DNA from: JAJVHZ01 sp041395385
Lineage (GTDB): Bacteria; Pseudomonadota; Gammaproteobacteria; JAJPIJ01
Direction: 5' to 3'
Assembly: GCA_041395385.1 (NCBI GenBank)
Contig: JAWLAN010000021.1
Span: forward strand, 1-64,000
DNA length: 64,000 bases
The notes beneath the pieces are model-generated. The model had not been told where the DNA came from and searched no databases. It saw nothing but the letters and a program-made list of their open reading frames with translations. How positions within the stretch are numbered: position 1 is the first letter of the stretch; every line of letters starts with the position of its first letter. The position numbers were made by a program, and so were the translations under genes. Positions 16,216-24,587 of the stretch are shown here, in pieces.

Positions 16216-19131
16216 CTACATCTCCTGGCGCTTGTTTTCCGGATCGTAGAACGGCACCGGCACGACCTCACCCTGGATGGTCGTGCCGTTGCCAAGCTTG
16301 ATATCGAAGCGCGTGCCGGGCTCGGCCTGATCGGGCCCGACATAGGCCAGGCCGACGGCCTTGCCGAGCGACGCGGACATGGCGATGGAGGTCACCCTTC
16401 CGACGATCTCCTCGCCGCGCACGGTGAGGTTGCACTCCTCCGGCAGCGTCGTGCCGGCCGCCAGCGCGAAGCCGATCAGCCGCCGCGTCAGCGGCCGCGC
16501 CGCCTGCACGTCGATCGCCCGCTTGCCGATGTAGAACGGCTTGCTGGCCGCGATCGCCCAGCCCATCTCGGCCTCCTGCGGGAAGGTGAGCCCGTCGGTG
16601 TCCTGACCGATGATGATGTGGCCCTTCTCCAGGCGCAGCACCCGCTGGGCCTCCACGCCGAAGGCGCGGATGCCGTGGGCGGCGCCCTCGCTCATCAACG
16701 CGTCCCAGAGGTGCTCACCCTGGCTGGCGGGCACGTGGATCTCGTAGCCGAGCTCGCCGACGAAACCCACGCGCATGAGCCGCGCCGGCACGCCGGCGAC
16801 GTGCCCCTCTCGCACGCCCATGTAGGGGAAGCCCTCGCTGCCCAGGTCGACGTCGGCCACGAGCTTCGCCAGCACCTCGCGCGCCTTCGGGCCGGCCAGG
16901 TTCACCGCCGCGTAGGCCGCCGTGACGTTGGCGATGTCTACGTTCAGGCGCCACTCCGCGTTCCAGCGCATCATCGCGCGGTACACGGCGTCCACCCCGC
17001 TGGTCGTCGCCGTCACGTAGAAGTGCTGCTCGTTCATGCGGCAGGCGACACCGTCGTCGGCGATGGCGCCGGTGCCGTCGGTCATCAGCACGTAGCGCGA
17101 GCGGCCCACCGGCTGCTTGGCGTAGGCGAAGGTGTACATGCGGTTGAGGAACTCGGCCGCATCCGGTCCGCGGATCTCCAGCTTGCCGAGCGTGGAGACG
17201 TCGATGAGGCCGACGTTCTCGCGCACCGCGCGCACCTCCGCCGTGATGTTCTCGCCGCGCCGCGACTCGGCGCCGTAGTATGCAGGACGCAACCACACGC
17301 CGGCCGGCATCATCTGCGCGCCGAGCTCCAGGTGCCGGTGATGCATCGCCGTCAGCCGCGTCGGCTGGAAGCCGCGGCCGCCCAGCACCTCCAGCAGCTC
17401 GGGCTGGAACGGCGGCCGCTGCGTGGTCACGGTCGCGCCCTGCAGCTCGCGACCCGCGCCGACGGTGGCCAGGCGCATGTTGTTCAGGGCGGAGTGCCGG
17501 CCCTGCGAGGGGCCCATGACCACGGTGGAGTAGCGCTTCACGAGGTCGAGATCGTCGTAGCCGTCGGCCAGGGCGTTGAGGATGTCCTTGACCTGCAGGT
17601 CCTCGTCGAAATCGATGAAGTCCTTGCCCCTCGGATGCGGGAAGATCGGCCACGGGTGATTCTGCCCGGCCGCACCGGCGCGCGCCGCCGGCCGCGGCGG
17701 TTCGGTGCCGACCTTCATGCCGGCGAGCTGGGCGGCGCGCCAGCCGGCGTGCGCACCCTCGGCCAGCGCCGCGTCGAGATCGAAGGCGGCGTTGACGGCG
17801 CCGGCGGGGACGGCAGTGCCGCCCGGCAGCCGGTCGATGACCAGCATCGCGAGATCGGCGTCATAGACGAGCTGTCCGCCGGAATGGCAGACGATGTGGC
17901 CGGCCGGCGTGTAGCCGACGCTGGTGCACAACAGGTCGCATTCGATCCGGTGCGGCCGCCCGGCGGTGACACCGCGGCCGGTGATGGCGTCGACCTCGAC
18001 GCCGAACAGGGAACGCTTGCCCGGTCCGGGTATGGCCTCGGAGACGGCGTGCTGCTGGTGCACGGCGATCCCGCGAGCCGCGATCGCGCTCGCGAACGGC
18101 GAGGCCGAGGGTTCGGCGCGCAGATCGACCACGCCCGCCACCGTCACGCCGGCCTCGAGGAGGTCCAGCGCCACGGCGTAGCCGGCGTCGTTGGCGGTCG
18201 CGACCACGGCGCGATGCCCCGGCTTCACCCCGTAGAGGCGTATCAGCCGCTGCGCCGCCGAGCCGTACATGATGCCGGGCAGATCGTTGTTGCGGAACAC
18301 CATCGGCTGCTCCAGGGCGCCGGCGGCGATCACGACCGACTTCGCGCGCAGCTTGTAGAGCCGCTGACCCTGCATGACCGGCAGCCAGTTGTCGGCGAAC
18401 CAGCCGGTGCAGACCGCGTCGCTCAACACCTGAACGTTCGCGGCGGCGGCGACCTTGCTCCGCAGCTCCTCGGCCAGCCGCGCGCCGCGGCGGCCCTCGA
18501 CGTCGAAGCGGGCGTAGTTGAGCGCGCCGCCGAGGTGCGGCTGATCGTCGATCAGTATCACCTCCGCCCCCGCGCCGGCCGCATCCAGCGCCGCCTGCAT
18601 GCCCGCGGCGCCGCCGCCTATCACGGCGACATCGGCGAACAGGTAGGCCTTGTCCGCGTAGCCGTGGTGGGTGCGCTCGTCGATGCGGCCGAGACCGGCG
18701 AGCACGCGGATGAGCTTCTCCCAGTACTTCCACACCCCCTTGGGCTTGTAGAAGGCCTTGTAGTAGAAGCCCACCGGCAGGAACGGGCTGAGCCACTCGA
18801 TGACGCTCAGCCAGTCGTGGCCAAGCGAGCCCAGGTAATTCTGCGCGCGCACGTCGATGCCGGCGGGCACGGCGGTGGTGTCGGCACGGACGCTCGGCTC
18901 GCCCGGGAACTGCACCAGCGAGTTGGCCTCCTGCGCCATCATGCTGAGCGTCCCGCGCGGGCGGTGATACTTGAAGGAGCGGCTGAGCACGCGCTCGCCG
19001 TTGGCGAGCAGGGCGCTGGTGATCGTGTCGCCCTGGAAGGCCGGGTAGTCGCGGCCCTCGAAGCGCAGCGTGATCGGCCGCGAGCGGTCGATCAAGGTGC
19101 CATGGGGTTCGGGGAGTCGGTGTGAGCTCAT
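16216..19131 (-). CDS. mgdC: N-methylglutamate dehydrogenase subunit C (sarcosine oxidase alpha-type, SoxA-like)
   Basis: The 971-aa protein has the full SoxA architecture. An N-terminal ferredoxin-like domain spans about residues 20-110, a pyridine-nucleotide disulphide-type domain has VIGGGAAGMQAALDAA at 170-185, and a GcvT folate-binding half runs from about residue 600 (GAQMMPAGVWLRPAYYGAES to the end). In sarcosine oxidase this subunit binds NAD and tetrahydrofolate, so the methyl group leaves as methylene-tetrahydrofolate. The start at 19131 is four bases after the mgdB stop. It is complete, with no frameshift. Confidence 0.92.
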   Translation of the reverse strand: MSSHRLPEPHGTLIDRSRPITLRFEGRDYPAFQGDTITSALLANGERVLSRSFKYHRPRGTLSMMAQEANSLVQFPGEPSVRADTTAVPAGIDVRAQNYLGSLGHDWLSVIEWLSPFLPVGFYYKAFYKPKGVWKYWEKLIRVLAGLGRIDERTHHGYADKAYLFADVAVIGGGAAGMQAALDAAGAGAEVILIDDQPHLGGALNYARFDVEGRRGARLAEELRSKVAAAANVQVLSDAVCTGWFADNWLPVMQGQRLYKLRAKSVVIAAGALEQPMVFRNNDLPGIMYGSAAQRLIRLYGVKPGHRAVVATANDAGYAVALDLLEAGVTVAGVVDLRAEPSASPFASAIAARGIAVHQQHAVSEAIPGPGKRSLFGVEVDAITGRGVTAGRPHRIECDLLCTSVGYTPAGHIVCHSGGQLVYDADLAMLVIDRLPGGTAVPAGAVNAAFDLDAALAEGAHAGWRAAQLAGMKVGTEPPRPAARAGAAGQNHPWPIFPHPRGKDFIDFDEDLQVKDILNALADGYDDLDLVKRYSTVVMGPSQGRHSALNNMRLATVGAGRELQGATVTTQRPPFQPELLEVLGGRGFQPTRLTAMHHRHLELGAQMMPAGVWLRPAYYGAESRRGENITAEVRAVRENVGLIDVSTLGKLEIRGPDAAEFLNRMYTFAYAKQPVGRSRYVLMTDGTGAIADDGVACRMNEQHFYVTATTSGVDAVYRAMMRWNAEWRLNVDIANVTAAYAAVNLAGPKAREVLAKLVADVDLGSEGFPYMGVREGHVAGVPARLMRVGFVGELGYEIHVPASQGEHLWDALMSEGAAHGIRAFGVEAQRVLRLEKGHIIIGQDTDGLTFPQEAEMGWAIAASKPFYIGKRAIDVQAARPLTRRLIGFALAAGTTLPEECNLTVRGEEIVGRVTSIAMSASLGKAVGLAYVGPDQAEPGTRFDIKLGNGTTIQGEVVPVPFYDPENKRQEM

Positions 19132-19134
19132 CGC

Positions 19135-19413
19135 TTATTTGAACTCGCGGCGGCTGCTGTAGAGTTCGGTCGCCGGATAGGTACGCAGGATCTCGTCGGT
19201 CTCCGTGTTGCGCTCGGCGATGAACCAGTAGGAGGTCGGCGCATGCATCCACCACTCGCGCACCACGCCCTTGGTGTTGTTCTCGATGAAGACGTACTCG
19301 GCCCACTCGTGGTTGCTGCCGGTGCGCGGGTCGGGCATTTCCCTGACCTCCCCGCCCCAGACGAACTCGGAGATGTTGCGCGGTCCGTTCATCGGGCAAT
19401 TCATGATCTTCAT
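19135..19413 (-). CDS. mgdB: N-methylglutamate dehydrogenase subunit B (sarcosine oxidase delta-type, SoxD-like)
   Basis: The 92-aa SoxD-family protein reads NCPMNGPRNISEFVWGGEVR at its N-terminus and later REWWMHAPTSYWFIAERNT. The delta subunit of sarcosine oxidase binds zinc with C-x2-C near the N-terminus and H-x3-C in the middle. Here Cys6 and His57 are kept, but the second Cys is Asn9 and the third is Ser61. The structural zinc site therefore looks lost or remodelled. The subunit is in its usual place between SoxB- and SoxA-type genes. Confidence 0.88.
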   Translation of the reverse strand: MKIMNCPMNGPRNISEFVWGGEVREMPDPRTGSNHEWAEYVFIENNTKGVVREWWMHAPTSYWFIAERNTETDEILRTYPATELYSSRREFK

Positions 19414-19434
19414 GGCATAGCGCTCGTTTGCGAA

Positions 19435-20676
19435 CTAGTGGCCGACGGAGGCGGCGCCCTTTTCGCCGACCTGTGCGAAATCGTAGAAGCGCTCCAGCGA
19501 GAAGGGCGCGATCAGCTCCGGCACCCGGCCGGTCGCCACCGTCTCCGCCATGCGCCTGCCGCACACGGGCGTGGCCTTGAAGCCCCACGTGCCCCAGCCG
19601 GCGTCGATGTAGTAGTTCTGCACCGGCGTCTCGCCCATGATCGGCGAGAAGTCGGGCGTCATGTCGGCCATGCCCGCCCACTGCCGCAGCACGCGCATGC
19701 GGCCGATGAACGGGAACAGTTCGAGCATGTGCATCATCAGCTCTTCCTTGAAGTCCAGCGTCGAGCGCGTGTTGTACAGTGAATACGGATCCACCGAGCC
19801 GCCCATCACCAGCTCGCCGCGCGAGGACTGCGAGACGTACACGTGCAGCGAGCCGGAGACGATGATCGGATCGAGGAAGGGCTTGACCGGTTCGGTGACG
19901 CAGGCCTGCAGCGGGATGGTGCGGATCGGCAGCCTGAAACCGGCCATGCCCGAGACCACCGAGGTCATGCCCGCCACCGCCTGCAGCACCTTGCCGCACT
20001 TGATGGTGCCGCGGTTGGTGCGCACGCCGGTGACGCGTCCGTTGTCGATGTCGAAGCCGGTCACCTCGGTATGGGTGTGGATCTCCACGCCGCGCCGGTA
20101 CGCGCCGCGCGCATAGCCCCAGGCCACGGCGTCGTGGCGGGCGATCGCGCCCGGGTAGTGATACAGCGCGCCGAGGATGGGGTAGCGCACGTCGCGGCTC
20201 ATGTTCAGCTGCGGACAGATGCGCGCGATCTCCTCCGGATAGACCAGCTCGGACTTGACGCCCAGGTGCTTGTTGACCTCGGCGCGCCAGCGCGCGGTGC
20301 GCATGGCCGCGTCGGTATGCGCGAGCGTGAAGTGGCCGCGCTCGGAGTACATCAGGTTGTAGTCGAACTCGTTGGCGAGGTCCTGGTACAGCCGAACCGA
20401 CTCGTCGTAAAAGCGCACGCCCTCGGGCGTGAGATAGTTCGAGCGGATGATCGCCGTGTTGCGCGCCGTGTTGCCGCCGGCGAGATAGCCCTTGTCCAGC
20501 ACCGCGACGTTGGTGATGTTCCAGTCGCGCGCGAGGTAGTAGGCCGCCGCCAGCCCGTGCCCGCCGGCGCCGATGATCACCACGTCGTAGGACGGGCGCA
20601 GCTCCTTGCGGGCGGGAAAGTGACGCTCGCCCGGATACTGCTTGCTCAGCGCGTATTTCAGCAGACCGAATGGCAC
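19435..20676 (-). CDS. mgdA: N-methylglutamate dehydrogenase subunit A (sarcosine oxidase beta-type, SoxB-like)
   Basis: The 413-aa FAD-dependent DAO-family protein has the dinucleotide motif VVIIGAGGHGLAAAYYLA at 32-49. His181 in GAIARHDAVAWGYAR is the conserved His that carries covalent FMN in SoxB proteins. The C-terminal GWGTWGFKATPVCGRRMAE completes the FAD site. This is the demethylating catalytic subunit. The start is GTG at 20676, with GGGGAG ten bases upstream. The 165-base gap upstream contains an AT-rich block that may hold a promoter for mgdABCD. Confidence 0.92.
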   Translation of the reverse strand: MPFGLLKYALSKQYPGERHFPARKELRPSYDVVIIGAGGHGLAAAYYLARDWNITNVAVLDKGYLAGGNTARNTAIIRSNYLTPEGVRFYDESVRLYQDLANEFDYNLMYSERGHFTLAHTDAAMRTARWRAEVNKHLGVKSELVYPEEIARICPQLNMSRDVRYPILGALYHYPGAIARHDAVAWGYARGAYRRGVEIHTHTEVTGFDIDNGRVTGVRTNRGTIKCGKVLQAVAGMTSVVSGMAGFRLPIRTIPLQACVTEPVKPFLDPIIVSGSLHVYVSQSSRGELVMGGSVDPYSLYNTRSTLDFKEELMMHMLELFPFIGRMRVLRQWAGMADMTPDFSPIMGETPVQNYYIDAGWGTWGFKATPVCGRRMAETVATGRVPELIAPFSLERFYDFAQVGEKGAASVGH

Positions 20677-20841
20677 GTTTGCGGCGCTCCCCGATTCATC
20701 GGCAGATGTTCTTGGCAGTAAAATTTGTTAACCCATATTAAACACCCGGGGCGCATGCCGGCACAACCGGCCGGCGGCCGGCTGCGGTGGGACGCGTTCC
20801 GCGCCCTGTCCGCAGCCGCCTTGCGCCCCTGCCACCCGCTG
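20677..20841 (-). promoter_or_regulatory. Leader of mgdABCD with AT-rich tract (candidate internal promoter)
   Basis: Within a GC-rich gap, positions about 20715-20750 form an isolated AT-rich stretch; on the minus strand it reads TTTAATATGGGTTAACAAAT, then TTTACTG. TTAACA resembles a -35, but no good -10 sits at 17 bases, so the promoter call is weak. Confidence 0.3.
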
Positions 20842-21240
20842 TCAGAACTTGGCGTAGGCCTCGCGCAAGGACACCAGCGGGTGGTGCGTCGACATTTGGA
20901 ACTTGATCAGCAGCTCGCGCGCGATCATGTCGCGATCCTGCTGGTTGTCCGGCAGCTTCATGCCTTCGGGAACCTGCACCCAGCCGTTGATGTTGCGGTC
21001 GAACACCGCCGCCCGCCCCTCCTCGTAGCCGAGGTGGATGTCCTCCAGCCAGTTCAGGTCCTCCCAGCCCATCTTCTCGAGGTACTTCTTCAGGAACGGC
21101 GTCAAACGCTTGTAGTCCGGCAGCAGGTTGACATCGTAGCGGTAGCCGATGTGCTGACCGATGATCTTCTCGCGCTCGGTGTCCAGGCCGTCGGTCTTCA
21201 GGAAATGGTCGATGTCGTTGACGTCTTTTGGATTGCTCAT
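20842..21240 (-). CDS. Conserved-looking unknown protein inside the NMG operon (132 aa)
   Basis: I do not recognise the family. The protein is soluble, with no signal peptide or membrane segment. It is rich in charged and aromatic residues (RYDVNLLPDYKRLTPFLKKY, GWEDLNWLEDIHLGYEEGRA) and has no Cys. The N-terminus reads MSNPKDVNDIDHFLKTDGLD. The ATG at 21240 has GAGGA nine bases upstream. It lies between mgsC and mgdA on the same strand, 49 bases after the mgsC stop. The base and codon use matches its neighbours. Position suggests a small subunit, chaperone or regulator of NMG synthase or dehydrogenase. Confidence 0.8.
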   Translation of the reverse strand: MSNPKDVNDIDHFLKTDGLDTEREKIIGQHIGYRYDVNLLPDYKRLTPFLKKYLEKMGWEDLNWLEDIHLGYEEGRAAVFDRNINGWVQVPEGMKLPDNQQDRDMIARELLIKFQMSTHHPLVSLREAYAKF

Positions 21241-21289
21241 GGCGATGTCCTCGTTGAATGCTCGTGTTCAGCCCGTGTGTGCCGCGCCG

Positions 21290-22675
21290 CTACCAGCGCT
21301 TCATCTCCGGATGGCCCACGGTGTGCTGCGTGCCGGCGAGCGGCACGGCGGCCAGCGCCGAGGCCTCCATCGTCAGCGCCGCGAGATCCTCGGGCTCGAG
21401 CGAGTGAATGTTGGTCTTGCCGCAGGCGCGCGCGAACAGCTGCGCCTCCATGGTGAGTGCGACGAGGAAGTTGTAGACGCGCTCGGCGGCCTGGTCCGGA
21501 TCCAGGCGCTTGCGCAGCGCCGGGTCCTGCGTGGCCACGCCGACCGGGCAGCGCCCGGAGTGGCAGTGATAGCACTGCCCGGCCTCCACACCGACCTCCT
21601 TCTCGTAGTCGGCCTCGGGGATGGCCTTGTTGCAGTTCAGCGCCATCATCGCGGAGTGGCCGATGGCGATGGCGTCCGCGCCCAGGGCCAGCGCCTTGGC
21701 CACGTCGGCGCCGTTGCGTATGCCGCCGGCGTAGACGAGCGAAATCTCCCCGCGCTTGCCCAGGTCATCGATCGCCTGCCGGGCCAGACGGACCGCGGCC
21801 ATGCCAGGCACGCCCGTGTCCTCGGTGGCCAGGTGCGGGCCGGCGCCGGTGCTCCCCTCCATACCGTCGATATAGATCGAATCCGGATCGGTCTTCACCG
21901 CCATGCGAACGTCGTCGTAGACGCGCGCCGCGCCGAGCTTCAGCTGGATCGGGATCTCCCAGTTGGTGGCCTCGCGGATCTCCTGGATCTTCAGCGCCAG
22001 ATCATCCGGGCCCAGCCAGTCCGGATGCCGGGCCGGGGAGCGCTGATCGATGCCCGCCGGCAGCGAGCGCATCTCCGCGACCTGGTCGGTGACCTTCTGG
22101 CCCATGAGATGGCCGCCCAGGCCGACCTTGCAGCCCTGGCCGATGAAGAACTCGCAGGCGTCGGCCAGGCGCAGGTGCTGCGGGTTGAACCCGTAGCGCG
22201 ACTGGATGCACTGGTAGAACCATTTCTGCGAATAGCGGCGCTCGTCGGGGATCATGCCGCCCTCCCCCGAGCAGGTCGCCGAGCCCGCCATCGTCGCGCC
22301 GCGCGCCAGCGCGATCTTCGCCTCGTAGGAGAGCGCGCCGAAGCTCATGCCGGTGATGTAGATGGGGATGTCCAGCTCGATCGGGCGCTTCGCGCGCGGG
22401 CCGATGACGGTCTTCGTCAGGCACTTCTCGCGATAACCCTCGATGACGAAGCGCGTCAGCGTGCCGGGCAGGAAGGTCAGATCGTCCCAGTGCGGGATCT
22501 TCTTGAACAGCGACATTCCGCGCATCCGGTAGCGGCCGAGCTCCGCCTTGATGTGGATGTCGTCGATCACGTGCGGGGGGAATATGAAGCTCTTGCCGAG
22601 CAGATCGGTGTTGCGCTTCGGCTTCTTCGCCTCCGTGCCGTGCTCGGTCTGAGGTTTGATCTTTTCTACGCTCAT
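21290..22675 (-). CDS. mgsC: N-methylglutamate synthase subunit C (glutamate synthase FMN/Fe-S domain-like)
   Basis: The 461-aa product matches the central FMN-binding barrel of glutamate synthase large subunit: PIYITGMSFGALSYEAKIAL, SGEGGMIPDERRYSQKWFY, PIQLKLGAARVYDDVRMAVK, and SLVYAGGIRNGADVAKALAL. The cysteine cluster GQCYHCHSGRCPVGVATQD corresponds to the 3Fe-4S ligand region of GOGAT. The ATG at 22675 has GGAG eight bases upstream and is preferred over the longer frame from 22699. With MgsA and MgsB it converts gamma-glutamylmethylamide or methylamine plus glutamate to N-methylglutamate. An equivalent name is GlxD. Confidence 0.9.
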   Translation of the reverse strand: MSVEKIKPQTEHGTEAKKPKRNTDLLGKSFIFPPHVIDDIHIKAELGRYRMRGMSLFKKIPHWDDLTFLPGTLTRFVIEGYREKCLTKTVIGPRAKRPIELDIPIYITGMSFGALSYEAKIALARGATMAGSATCSGEGGMIPDERRYSQKWFYQCIQSRYGFNPQHLRLADACEFFIGQGCKVGLGGHLMGQKVTDQVAEMRSLPAGIDQRSPARHPDWLGPDDLALKIQEIREATNWEIPIQLKLGAARVYDDVRMAVKTDPDSIYIDGMEGSTGAGPHLATEDTGVPGMAAVRLARQAIDDLGKRGEISLVYAGGIRNGADVAKALALGADAIAIGHSAMMALNCNKAIPEADYEKEVGVEAGQCYHCHSGRCPVGVATQDPALRKRLDPDQAAERVYNFLVALTMEAQLFARACGKTNIHSLEPEDLAALTMEASALAAVPLAGTQHTVGHPEMKRW

Positions 22676-22750
22676 CGTCGTTCTCCGATGTCGGCTCATT
22701 CACGGGACGGACGTCGAATCCATCCCCGATTGACTGAGTGTTCGTTGGTT

Positions 22751-22775
22751 GGGGACGGAAACGAATCCCGTCCCC
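22751..22775 (-). other. Intercistronic stem-loop between mgsB and mgsC
   Basis: A perfect 8-bp stem (GGGGACGG with CCGTCCCC) around a nine-base loop lies in the 106-base gap after mgsB. There is no T-run, so it is more likely a message-processing or stability element than a terminator. Confidence 0.45.
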
Positions 22776-22781
22776 ATGCGT

Positions 22782-23624
22782 CTACAGGGCGATCTTCTTC
22801 TCGACAGGCTCGAGGTTGTCGTAATTCCACAGCTGCTTGCCGGAGACGATCTTGGTCATGTTCTTCACGCCCCTGGGCGCGGACAGCCCGTACATCCTCA
22901 GCTTGCGCTCGAGCCACTCGCAGTCGAGATCCGTCATCTCGCCCGGGACCGCATCCACCCCGAGGTCGCGGATCGTGCCGCCGACGTAGATGATGCCGTC
23001 GTACATCGAGTCCCCGAGGTTCTTGCCGGTATTGCCCAGGATCACCATGCGGCCGCGCTGCATCATGAAGCCGCAGAACGCCCCGGCATTTCCGCCGACG
23101 ATGATCGTGCCGCCCTTCTGATCGATGCCGACGCGCGCACCCGCGTCCCCCTTGCAGACCAGGTCGCCGCCGCGTATTGCCGCACCGAAGGTGGAGCCCG
23201 CGTTGTTGTCGATGACCACCGTGCCCGCCATCATGTTCTCGGCGCACGACCAGCCGACACGGCCGCTCACCCGGATGTTCGGACCGTCGATGAGGCCGCA
23301 GCCGAAGTAGCCGAGCGAGCCCTCGAAGTCGAGCTTCAGCCGATTGAGGATGCCCACGCCGAGCGAATGCTTGGCGCCCGGATTCCTGACCACGATGTGG
23401 CCGTAGCCCTCGTGCATCAACTCGCGGATGCGCTTGTTGATGGCGGTCGTATCCATGTCGGCGGCATCGAAATCGGCCTTCTTTTCATAGTCGACCGAGT
23501 ACGCCCACGGATAGGTGTAGTTCTCCGCCTCCTCGGGGGAGAAGAATCTCTGCTGGGTGCGCCCGGAGAGCTTCTCCGTGTGCATTCCCGCCAGGGTGGA
23601 TTTCGCTGTAGTCAGGCCCGCCAT
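22782..23624 (-). CDS. mgsB: N-methylglutamate synthase subunit B (GXGXG glutamate synthase C-domain-like)
   Basis: The 280-aa protein is built from the right-handed GXGXG beta-helix of the glutamate synthase C-terminal domain. Repeated turns include GSLGYFGCGLIDGPNIRVSG, GAAIRGGDLVCKGDAGARVG, GGTIIVGGNAGAFCGFMM and GRMVILGNTGKNLGDSMYDG. In GOGAT this domain is structural. The start overlaps the mgsA stop by 13 bases, which indicates translational coupling. An equivalent name is GlxC. Confidence 0.9.
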   Translation of the reverse strand: MAGLTTAKSTLAGMHTEKLSGRTQQRFFSPEEAENYTYPWAYSVDYEKKADFDAADMDTTAINKRIRELMHEGYGHIVVRNPGAKHSLGVGILNRLKLDFEGSLGYFGCGLIDGPNIRVSGRVGWSCAENMMAGTVVIDNNAGSTFGAAIRGGDLVCKGDAGARVGIDQKGGTIIVGGNAGAFCGFMMQRGRMVILGNTGKNLGDSMYDGIIYVGGTIRDLGVDAVPGEMTDLDCEWLERKLRMYGLSAPRGVKNMTKIVSGKQLWNYDNLEPVEKKIAL

Positions 23625-24550
23625 ACGCGCACCTCGCCGTCATAGGGATCGAATGTCTTGATTTCGTGTGGGAAGATGCTGCGGATGGCAACCTCTTCCG
23701 AGGCCATGGCGATGAAATCCTTGCTCTCGTAGAGCACCATCGGCTTGGCCGCCATGGTGTCCTTGGCCATGCCGAGCGCGTCGGCGGTGGCCACGACGTA
23801 GGTGAACACGCCGTCGAGCTCTTCGATCGAGCGGCGCATCGCCTCTTCCAGGTCGTCGCCGCGGTCCATGCGATCGGCCAGGTACACGGCGATGAGTTCG
23901 GAGTCGCAGTTGGACATGAAGCGGTGACCGCGGCGCTCCAGCTCGCGGCGCCCGATCCAGTAGTTGGTGAGCTGCCCGTTGTGCACCACCGACACGTCGC
24001 TGAAGGGATACGCCCAGTACGGATGCGCGGATCGGATGTCGACGTCGGACTCCGTGGCCATGCGCGTGTGGCCAATGGCGTGCGTGCCCTTGAAACCCTT
24101 GAGGTGGTACTGGTCGGACACGCGCGTCGCATCCCCCAGATCCTTGATGAGCTCGAGCGCGTGACCGACGGAGAGGATCTCCACGTCATCGATGTCCTCG
24201 ACATAGTCGATGAGCTTCCTCACGTCGCCGTCGTAGGTGAACTGGTACCGGTAGCTGTACTCGGTGGCCTTCTCGCGCTCGGTGACCTTCGCGTCCATCT
24301 CTTTCAGACGCGCATCGACCGCCTTCTTGCGCTCGGCCATGATTTCCGTGATGTCGAAGCCCTTCGCCAGGTCCTCCTGTTCGGCGACCTTGAAGCGCAT
24401 GACGAATTTGTTGCCCTTCTGTTCGGGCCCGTACAGCGCGTAACCGGTGGAGTCCGGCCCGCGATGCTTGAGTGCCTGTAGCATCGCGGTCATCTCCGTG
24501 CCGATGTCGGCCTTCTTGCCGCGATGTATGAGTCCTGCTATGCCACACAT
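23612..24550 (-). CDS. mgsA: N-methylglutamate synthase subunit A (class II glutamine amidotransferase-like)
   Basis: The 312-aa product begins MCGIAGLIHRGKKADIG, so Cys2 is exposed as the N-terminal nucleophile of class II (Ntn) amidotransferases after Met removal. GHTRMATESDVDIRSAHPYW and SVVHNGQLTNYW complete the glutaminase fold. In NMG synthase this subunit releases methylamine from gamma-glutamylmethylamide in place of ammonia from glutamine. An equivalent name is GlxB. The gene is 37 bases after gmaS. Confidence 0.9.
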   Translation of the reverse strand: MCGIAGLIHRGKKADIGTEMTAMLQALKHRGPDSTGYALYGPEQKGNKFVMRFKVAEQEDLAKGFDITEIMAERKKAVDARLKEMDAKVTEREKATEYSYRYQFTYDGDVRKLIDYVEDIDDVEILSVGHALELIKDLGDATRVSDQYHLKGFKGTHAIGHTRMATESDVDIRSAHPYWAYPFSDVSVVHNGQLTNYWIGRRELERRGHRFMSNCDSELIAVYLADRMDRGDDLEEAMRRSIEELDGVFTYVVATADALGMAKDTMAAKPMVLYESKDFIAMASEEVAIRSIFPHEIKTFDPYDGEVRVWRA

Positions 24551-24587
24551 GGACGTGCCTCCTCTGTTGCTGATTTCGGCGCCTGCC

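Noticed and set aside
15448..19125. 1225-aa open frame on the plus strand opposite mgdC and mgdD
   Set aside because: It is the antisense shadow of genuine Sox-type genes; the product is Arg/His/Gly-rich and matches no fold.
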